Positions 58,691-64,000 of a DNA stretch of 64,000 nt are shown here, piece by piece. The notes under the pieces are model-generated. The model was not told the origin of the DNA. It did not search any database and saw only the letters and a list, made by a program, of their open reading frames with translations. This DNA is from Streptosporangium sp. NBC_01756 (GTDB lineage: Bacteria; Actinomycetota; Actinomycetes; Streptosporangiales; Streptosporangiaceae), in assembly GCF_035917975.1 (NCBI RefSeq), contig NZ_CP109130.1, forward strand, positions 3,906,001 through 3,970,000. Reading direction: 5' to 3'. The translations under genes and the position numbers were made by a program. Each line of letters begins with the position of its first letter. Within the stretch, counting starts at the first letter, position 1.

Positions 58691-60034
58691 ATGACCGCCG
58701 TGCGGCAGTGGGACTGTTTCGACACCATGGAGAGCGATGTGCGCACCATGGTCGCCGACCACCGGTGGTCGGCGCTCGCGCTGCCCGCACGCGCGCAGGC
58801 CATCGCGCTGCGCACGCTGACCACTCCGGACGGCGGACGCTGGCTGTTCGGCGCGCATGCCCGGTGGTACCGGCAGGATCCGGCCGACGGTCACTGGCAC
58901 CTGTCCGCCCCGCCCGCCGATCCCGGTTTCCGGGCGGCGGCGCGCGTCGTGCACGCGACTTCGACGATCTCGCTGAACCTGGTCCCGGCCGGCCCCGACT
59001 TCACGGTGGACCGGGGGTCGGTGCAGGGGTTCGTCGGCCCGGACGTGCCCCCCGAGATCACCGAGCGGGTCCGCGAGCTGGTGATCGCCCAGCGCGGCCG
59101 ACGCCGGGAGGACTTCCCGCTCACCGGGCCGTTCACCGAGCTCTTCGCCGGAGAGGTGGCCAGTCCGGTCGCCGCGGTCTGGGGCACGCTGATGTGGTGC
59201 GCCTACGCCCCGGCCTTCGACGGCAACGAGGTGCTGCTGTCGATGTTCGGCGAGTTCCTGGCCCGTCCGCTGCCCGGGGACGAGTGGGTCCGGTGGCTGC
59301 CTCCGGCCTCGCTGGACGACCTGGTGGCACTGTACGGCGAGCGGGTCAGGGCCGGGCACCCCGAGGCCGGTCTGCGGCTGGTCGCGCTGATGGCCGACAC
59401 CGCCGAGGCGATCCGTGACGACCGGCGGTTCCGTCCCCGCGCCGACGCCCTGCTGACGATGGTGGAGCCGGTGCTCCGCCGTACCGGCCCCGACTCCTCC
59501 GTCGCCCATCAGGGCGACGACGCCGTACGGCGGGCCTGGCTGTCACGCTGCCCGCCTCATGTGACGCTGCCTGACTCCGCACCGGCGGAGCACTTCCAGC
59601 ACGCGGTCTACGACCTGGTGCAGGCGCTGGGGTTCATCGTGCCGAAAGGCGCCGACCCCCGGGCCGTGGCGGCCTCGCTGCTGGCCGCCGACCTGGCGGC
59701 GTCCGCCCCCAGAGCGGCCGACGCGCTCTACCCGTGGCTGGACCCGGAACTGCGGCACATCCTCCACGTGGTGCTCAACGACCCGTCGCATCCGCTGCGG
59801 GGATGCTGGCCGCGCTCCGGCGAGCTGCCCGCCGCGCTCCATCCGCCGGATCGGACCTCGGCTGCGGCCCTGCTGGGGGCCGCCTACGCCACCGGGCTCG
59901 CGTGGTGCCGCCTCAGCGGGACCACGGTGCCGGACCGGGGGTTCACCACGGCTTCGGCGCTCGTGCATCGCCTGGCGCACGAGCGGGACGACCCTGCTCC
60001 GGGCATATCAGGGACCTTCCCCGGTCACTTCTGA
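58691..60034 (+). CDS. Conserved hypothetical protein (447 aa)
   Basis: 447 residues, soluble, rich in Ala/Leu/Arg. No signal peptide or membrane segment. The N-terminal part contains GGRWLFGAHARWYRQDPADG, a glycine/Trp pattern seen in small ligand-binding repeats; the rest is helical. I do not recognise a family. It starts at ATG 58691, 23 bases after the carbonic anhydrase gene, so it may be co-transcribed. Confidence 0.8.
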   Translation: MTAVRQWDCFDTMESDVRTMVADHRWSALALPARAQAIALRTLTTPDGGRWLFGAHARWYRQDPADGHWHLSAPPADPGFRAAARVVHATSTISLNLVPAGPDFTVDRGSVQGFVGPDVPPEITERVRELVIAQRGRRREDFPLTGPFTELFAGEVASPVAAVWGTLMWCAYAPAFDGNEVLLSMFGEFLARPLPGDEWVRWLPPASLDDLVALYGERVRAGHPEAGLRLVALMADTAEAIRDDRRFRPRADALLTMVEPVLRRTGPDSSVAHQGDDAVRRAWLSRCPPHVTLPDSAPAEHFQHAVYDLVQALGFIVPKGADPRAVAASLLAADLAASAPRAADALYPWLDPELRHILHVVLNDPSHPLRGCWPRSGELPAALHPPDRTSAAALLGAAYATGLAWCRLSGTTVPDRGFTTASALVHRLAHERDDPAPGISGTFPGHF

Positions 60035-60035
60035 C

Positions 60036-60050
60036 ATATATTGTCACGCC
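60036..60050. promoter_or_regulatory. ATATATTGTCACGCC element with TGACA-N5-TGTCA dyad
   Basis: It matches ATATATCGTCACGCC at 51202-51216 in 14 of 15 bases. Here it is part of TGACATATATTGTCA (60032-60046). It may be a promoter or operator for the small gene at 60269. Confidence 0.35.
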
Positions 60051-60268
60051 CAACACACAAATAGAGTTATTTTTTCCCCGCTTGTCGCTGTATCCCGCTC
60101 TCCCTCGGGACATCAGGTGATTGTCTGAATTGTGATCTCGCAATCGGGAAATGATCCTCCTGAGGTCGCGACGGTGCCGTAAGGAATGGTCCCGATGGGC
60201 CATGGGCACGAAAGACCGCCCGCCGTAACCTCGAAGTGGGTGTGGGCTGCGGAAGGAAGGACGACGCG

Positions 60269-60430
60269 GTGGGGCACGACGACCTGGACTCTAGAGTCCA
60301 CGACCGTGTCGCGTTGGACGAGATCGCGCTCTATGCAGAGGTGCTTACCGCCGTAGCGATCAGCGAACGGCCGCTCACCTTGGCGGAGCTCGACAACGCG
60401 CTCGGATTGAGTGCTTCGGCGATCTGCTGA
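60269..60430 (+). CDS. Small hypothetical protein (53 aa)
   Basis: 53 residues starting at GTG 60269, about 10 bases after GGAAGGA. The sequence is acidic and helical (VALDEIALYAEVLTAVAISE, then LAELDNALGL). It resembles short conserved actinomycete proteins of unknown role that share a DEIxLYxE pattern (recollection). No domain is assigned. An AT-rich region with the 60036-60050 element precedes it. Confidence 0.6.
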   Translation: MGHDDLDSRVHDRVALDEIALYAEVLTAVAISERPLTLAELDNALGLSASAIC

Positions 60431-60518
60431 AGCCGATGAGAAACCGTCCAAACGAGCTAGTCCCGGACTCCTCGCCAGGGGTCCGGGACGTGGTCCGTAA
60501 AGATGGCCCGGTGACTAG

Positions 60519-60800
60519 TCACGAACGGACGAGGCGGGCGATCGCCGCCGAGGCCTCCTTGACCTTCTCCTCCGCCTCGGGACCTCCGGTGCTGATGGCG
60601 TCGGCGACGCAGTGCCCGATGTGGTCCTCCAGCAGGCCGAGCGCCACCGCCTGGAGGGCGCGGGTGGCGGCCGACACCTGTGTCAGCACGTCAATGCAGT
60701 AGGCATCCTCTTCGACCATTCGCTGCAGGCCTCTTATCTGCCCTTCGATCCGCCGTAGCCGGGTCAGATAGGCCTGTTTGTCTGTGCTGTACCCATGCAT
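60519..60800 (-). CDS. csoR: CsoR-type copper-sensing repressor
   Basis: 93-residue all-helical DUF156 repressor. The Cu(I) ligands C35, H60 and C64 have the same spacing as in the characterised CsoR proteins (EDAYCIDVLTQ; EDHIGHCV). It binds DNA as a tetramer and releases it on Cu(I) binding. No copper ATPase or CopZ chaperone gene is adjacent, so the targets lie elsewhere. ATG 60800. An RcnR/FrmR relative is unlikely because the Cys-His-Cys set is complete. Confidence 0.92.
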   Translation of the reverse strand: MHGYSTDKQAYLTRLRRIEGQIRGLQRMVEEDAYCIDVLTQVSAATRALQAVALGLLEDHIGHCVADAISTGGPEAEEKVKEASAAIARLVRS

Positions 60801-60818
60801 GTCATAACGGTACCCGCG

Positions 60819-61892
60819 TCAGGCGGAGCGGGAAGTGGCCAGGATGAGTTTCTCCCACTGCTTGGCCACCGAAGGCGCCGCGTGGGCGGCCGCGGCCTCC
60901 AACGCGCCGGCCGCGAGCTCCCGGCGCCGGCGCTCGTCGTCGATGAGCGCGAGCAGCGCTGAGGCGTACGCCTCGATCTCGCCCTCCCCCTCGGGGACCA
61001 GGACCCCGCTTCGGCCGTCGGTCACGAACTCGCCCGGCCCTCCGGGACCGTCGAACCCGATCACCGGCACCCCGCTGGCCATGGCCTCGATCACGGTCAT
61101 CCCGAGCACCTCGGCCCGTGAGGTCACCGCGACGACCGACGCCTTGGCGAACTCCCCGGTCAGATCGGAGGTCAGTCCCATGAAGTAGACGTGGTTGTGC
61201 AGGTTGAGGTCCTGGACCAGGGCACGGAGCCGCCTGTCCTCCGGCCCTCCGCCGTAGAGGCGCAGCCTCCAGTCGGGGCGTTTGTCGGCGACGGTGGCGA
61301 ACGCGCGGATCAGCCGGTCGTAGGCCTTCACCGGCACCCAGCGACCGCCGGCGGCGACGATGCGGTTGTCCATCCGCGAGCGTGGCCAGGGGCCGGCGGG
61401 GAGCGCGTCCGGGATCAGCCCGACCTCGACGCCGTCCAGCAGCCGGTCCCACTCCCGGCGGCTCGCCTCGGTGGCGGTGACCACCGCGTCCAGGCGAGGG
61501 TAGAACCTTCTGACCGGCCCGGGCACCGACGGGCTGCCCCACTCGCGGGCGATCCGCACGGTGTCACGGGGCGCGTGCCTGGCCACCTGGACGCTCAGCC
61601 CCGGCCGGGTGCTGATGACCACGTCGGCCCTGAGCGCGCGCAGCCGCCGCCAGAGGGCGACCTCGGTGCGCATCTGCCCCTGCGGCAACAGATGCCGGGC
61701 CCCGGGCTGGGCGTCGACCACCCAGGAGAGCGTCACCCCGGACTCCACGGGGAAGAACGATCGCTCCTTGTGGCGGCGGAGACTGAGAATCTCGACGTCA
61801 TGGCGGCCGGCCAGCTCTCCCGCGAGGTTGACGGCCGAGCGGACATCACCCCGCATGCCGGAGAGGGAGGGGACGAGCAGGCAGATCCTCAC
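60819..61892 (-). CDS. Glycosyltransferase family 4
   Basis: 357-residue GT-B glycosyltransferase. The N-terminal domain opens with RICLLVPSLSGMRGDVRSA; the C-terminal donor domain contains AAGGRWVPVKAYDRLIRAF, GGGPEDRRLRALV and the EX7E-type region (SRAEVLGMTVIEAMASGVPV). GTG 61892 overlaps the upstream gene's TGA (GTGA). Acceptor and donor are not evident; the pair with the upstream beta-rich protein suggests a cell-surface polymer. Confidence 0.9.
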   Translation of the reverse strand: MRICLLVPSLSGMRGDVRSAVNLAGELAGRHDVEILSLRRHKERSFFPVESGVTLSWVVDAQPGARHLLPQGQMRTEVALWRRLRALRADVVISTRPGLSVQVARHAPRDTVRIAREWGSPSVPGPVRRFYPRLDAVVTATEASRREWDRLLDGVEVGLIPDALPAGPWPRSRMDNRIVAAGGRWVPVKAYDRLIRAFATVADKRPDWRLRLYGGGPEDRRLRALVQDLNLHNHVYFMGLTSDLTGEFAKASVVAVTSRAEVLGMTVIEAMASGVPVIGFDGPGGPGEFVTDGRSGVLVPEGEGEIEAYASALLALIDDERRRRELAAGALEAAAAHAAPSVAKQWEKLILATSRSA

Positions 61893-62683
61893 CCTCCGAC
61901 CTCGATCCTGAGCTCGTCGTCGGCGGTGTAGCGGGGCCTGATCGGCACTCCGTCGATCTCCTCGGCCGGGTAGTGCAGGCGGCGGCGCTTGCCGTCCACG
62001 TCGTCCAGCCGGGAACCGAGGCGGAGCGGCGCGGCCAGGCCGTCCACCTCCAGCGAGGGTTCCCAGATGCCCGTCTGCTCGGGGGCGGCGGCGAGCACGT
62101 CGCACAGGGAGAGCGCGGCGTGGAAACGCACCCCCTGGACCGTCGCGCCCACGGTCAGCTCGGCGTCGGGATGGTTACGGCGCAACGCGAGCCGCGCAAC
62201 GCGCCGGGACTCGTCGTCGTCGAAGCCGGTGAAGGCCAGCAGGCCGGTGACCTCGAAGCGGCCCTCCCGGAACCAGACCGCACGGACCTCGGCGACCGGT
62301 TCCGCGTCGTCGACCTTCAGCGCCAGGAAGCCGTTGCGCGTCCGGTAGGCCCGGTGGGCCAGCGTGCGGCGGCTCAGGGCGTAGGTGTCGAGCCGGTCGA
62401 GGGAGAAACCCGGATCGACGCTCGGCAACCGGGTGCGGATCCCCTCCTGCTCCAGGTAGACGTCCCAGCGGCCGGGGGTGAGGGGCAGCGGTGCGAGCGA
62501 GACCGCGAGGGTCGCGTCGCGCGCCTCGGCGCCCGGGGTGCCCAGCACCACCGCGCGCTCCACCGCGGTGGCGCGGTGCCGCAGCACGAGCCCGGTCCCG
62601 CTCGCCAGCGGGCCGTCGAGGGACAGGCGGAGTGAGAGGACGTCGGTCAGAGTGACCTCGGCATCCGTGACGACGACATGCAT
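61889..62683 (-). CDS. Beta-rich protein coupled to a glycosyltransferase
   Basis: 264 residues, predicted largely beta-sheet, no signal peptide. Features: LSLRLSLDGPLASGTGLVLRH, a central YALSRRTLAHRAYRTRNGFLALK, and a C-terminal GVPIRPRYTADDELRIEV. Similar regions occur beside transferases of wall-polymer synthesis (inference). ATG 62683 follows GGGAGG by 9 bases; the 3' end overlaps the GT4 gene by 4 bases, so the two products are likely partners. No named family. Confidence 0.75.
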   Translation of the reverse strand: MHVVVTDAEVTLTDVLSLRLSLDGPLASGTGLVLRHRATAVERAVVLGTPGAEARDATLAVSLAPLPLTPGRWDVYLEQEGIRTRLPSVDPGFSLDRLDTYALSRRTLAHRAYRTRNGFLALKVDDAEPVAEVRAVWFREGRFEVTGLLAFTGFDDDESRRVARLALRRNHPDAELTVGATVQGVRFHAALSLCDVLAAAPEQTGIWEPSLEVDGLAAPLRLGSRLDDVDGKRRRLHYPAEEIDGVPIRPRYTADDELRIEVGG

Positions 62684-62800
62684 CGTCAGCTCCCTCCCCG
62701 TCGAATGAGCTACGCGACGTTGAGGTTACCGTGATTTTTCCGTAATCGACAGAAAGACTTTTGGACCTAGTGTCGTTTTCTTGACATCTTTACCGATAGT

Positions 62801-62830
62801 CAGGTACGGCCCCAAGACGGGCCGTACCTG
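62801..62830 (-). terminator. Terminator of the Fe-S oxidoreductase gene
   Basis: CAGGTACGGCCC-N6-GGGCCGTACCTG is a 12-bp perfect stem directly past the stop at 62839. Confidence 0.8.
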
Positions 62831-62838
62831 AATCGGGG

Positions 62839-64000
62839 TCAAGAAGCCTCCACCGGCTGGCCCTTGATGGACTTGATCAGAAGCTGGGAGACGTCCACGA
62901 CCTCCAGCGTCTCCTTTGCCTCGCCGGAGTTCTTCTTCTCGTTGATCGAGTCGCCCAGCATGACCAGACAGAATGGGCAGGCGGTGGAGATGGTGTCCGG
63001 ATCGGTGGTCAGCGCCTCGTCCACCCGCTCGGTGTTGATGCGCTTGCCGAGCCGCTCCTCCATCCACATCCGCGCGCCTCCGGCGCCGCAGCAGAAACCG
63101 CGTTCCTTGTGGCGGTGCATCTCCTGGGTCTGCACGCCCGGGACCTTGGCCATGATGTCGCGGGGCTGGGAGTAGACCTTGTTGTGGCGGCCGAGGAAGC
63201 ACGGGTCGTGGTAGGTGATCTTCTCCTCGATCGGCGTGACCGGGACCAGCTTGCCCTCGTCCACCAGCTTGGCCAGCAGCTGGGTGTGGTGGACGACCTC
63301 ATAGGTGCCACCGAGCTGCGGATACTCGTTGGCGAGGGTGTTGAAGCAGTGCGGGCAGGTCGCGACGATCTTCTTGACCCCGGCCTCGTTCAGCGTCTCG
63401 ACGTTCTGCTTGGCCAGCATGTCGAAGAGGTACTCCATGCCCAGTCGGCGGGCCGGGTCGCCGGTGCAGGCCTCCATCGGGCCGAGCACCGCGAACTTCA
63501 CGCCCGCGACGTGCAGCAGCTCCGCGACCGCCTTGGTGGTCTTCTTGGCCCGGTCCTCCAGGGCTCCGGCACAGCCGACCCAGAACAGGTATTCGGTGTC
63601 CTCGGGCATCTTCTCGTCGATGAGCCGGACCTCGATGGGATCGACGTCGCGGCTCGCGAGCTCCTCGATCCAGTCGGCCCGCTTCATCTCGGACATCCCC
63701 CACGGGTTGCCCTTGTTCTCCAGGTTCTTGACCATGACGCCGGCCTCGGACGGGAAGTTCGACTCCACCATCGCCTGGTAGCGGCGCATGTCGAGGATGT
63801 GGTCGATGTGCTCGATGTCCACCGGGCACTGCTCGACACAGGCACCGCAGTTGGTGCAGGACCACAGCACGTCCGGGTGGATGACGCCGTCCTCGCCGAC
63901 CAGCGGCTTGTCCAGCAGGGCGAGCACGTCCTCGTGCAGGTCGGCACGCTGCTCCTGGGTGGCCGTCAGGTACGGCGCGACCTTGAAGGCGTGGTCGCGC
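62839..64000 (-). CDS. (Fe-S)-binding oxidoreductase, CCG-domain (5' end beyond window)
   Basis: At least 387 C-terminal residues of a larger protein; the frame stays open and coding to base 64000, so the internal GTG at 63927 is not taken as the start. A 4Fe-4S motif CTNCGACVEQCPVD lies near the visible N-terminus. Two cysteine-rich CCG-type domains follow: ATCPHCFNTL with upstream Cys, then DPCFLGRHN, GFCCGAGG and CPFCLV. This is the layout of HdrD/GlpC-like reductase subunits found as single large membrane-linked proteins in actinobacteria. Electron partners are unknown. Confidence 0.9.
   Translation of the reverse strand, partial: RDHAFKVAPYLTATQEQRADLHEDVLALLDKPLVGEDGVIHPDVLWSCTNCGACVEQCPVDIEHIDHILDMRRYQAMVESNFPSEAGVMVKNLENKGNPWGMSEMKRADWIEELASRDVDPIEVRLIDEKMPEDTEYLFWVGCAGALEDRAKKTTKAVAELLHVAGVKFAVLGPMEACTGDPARRLGMEYLFDMLAKQNVETLNEAGVKKIVATCPHCFNTLANEYPQLGGTYEVVHHTQLLAKLVDEGKLVPVTPIEEKITYHDPCFLGRHNKVYSQPRDIMAKVPGVQTQEMHRHKERGFCCGAGGARMWMEERLGKRINTERVDEALTTDPDTISTACPFCLVMLGDSINEKKNSGEAKETLEVVDVSQLLIKSIKGQPVEAS

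Noticed and set aside
1..64000. tRNA, rRNA or biosynthetic gene cluster core enzymes
   Set aside because: I looked for tRNA-like cloverleaf/TTCGA signatures and PKS/NRPS motifs by eye and found none; a tRNA scan would be needed to be certain.

Overview
The window reads as chromosome of a high-GC, soil-type actinomycete. Three things point to Streptosporangiales (Streptosporangium/Nonomuraea-like): very high GC with strong third-position bias, many secreted F5/8C-domain glycosidases, and sugar ABC operons without their own ATPase. This placement is an inference. I saw no rRNA, tRNA, CRISPR array, insertion sequence or prophage.

Layout. (1) 1-5.7 kb, minus strand: a six-gene operon with a polar amino-acid-type ABC transporter, a class V PLP enzyme, an IclR regulator and an amidohydrolase cut by the left edge. 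(2) 6.1-19.0 kb: an arabinose-polymer utilisation locus. It holds a secreted MGH1/GH63-like hydrolase and a secreted GH43 (minus), a secreted F5/8C-metzincin-like protein (plus), a LacI regulator (minus), and an SBP-permease-permease-GH127 operon (plus). An identical 16-bp element overlaps the -10 box of both sugar operons. (3) 19.2-28.2 kb: a divergent RpiR/SIS regulator and a tightly overlapping operon for uptake and recycling of (anhydro)muramyl compounds: SBP, two permeases, murQ, anmK, a serine hydrolase and a fused double ATPase. (4) 28.4-29.5 kb: a SnoaL-like gene and a TetR regulator, divergent, with two inverted operators between them. (5) 29.7-39.0 kb: a beta-glucan-type regulon with a GH16-like/clan-A hydrolase fusion, a DUF1996 protein, a lipoprotein, a GH3 beta-glucosidase and a LacI regulator. 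Four perfect copies of GGAGAGCGCTCTCC mark its promoters. (6) 39.3-44.9 kb: two paralogous modules, each a regulator (IS30-like HTH fused to a GbsR/MarR-type winged helix) divergent from a serine hydrolase gene. (7) 45.4-64 kb: mostly housekeeping and unlinked genes. These are a RecD2-like helicase, a methyltransferase, a pyruvate:quinone oxidoreductase, MmcQ/YjbR, a secreted unknown, kynureninase, dienelactone hydrolase, VanZ, GntR, a DivIVA-type coiled-coil protein, a gamma carbonic anhydrase, CsoR, a GT4 glycosyltransferase pair, and an Fe-S oxidoreductase cut by the right edge.

How it works together. Regions 2 and 5 look like two independent polysaccharide circuits. Each has its own LacI repressor, secreted modular hydrolases and either an importer (2) or a beta-glucosidase (5). 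Region 3 looks like a cell-wall salvage circuit in which import, anhMurNAc phosphorylation and lactyl-ether cleavage are translationally coupled. The most distinctive observations are the two explicit LacI operator networks, a leaderless lacI gene whose promoter carries the operator and overlaps the preceding stop codon, the one-operon muropeptide salvage system, and the duplicated regulator/serine-hydrolase modules.
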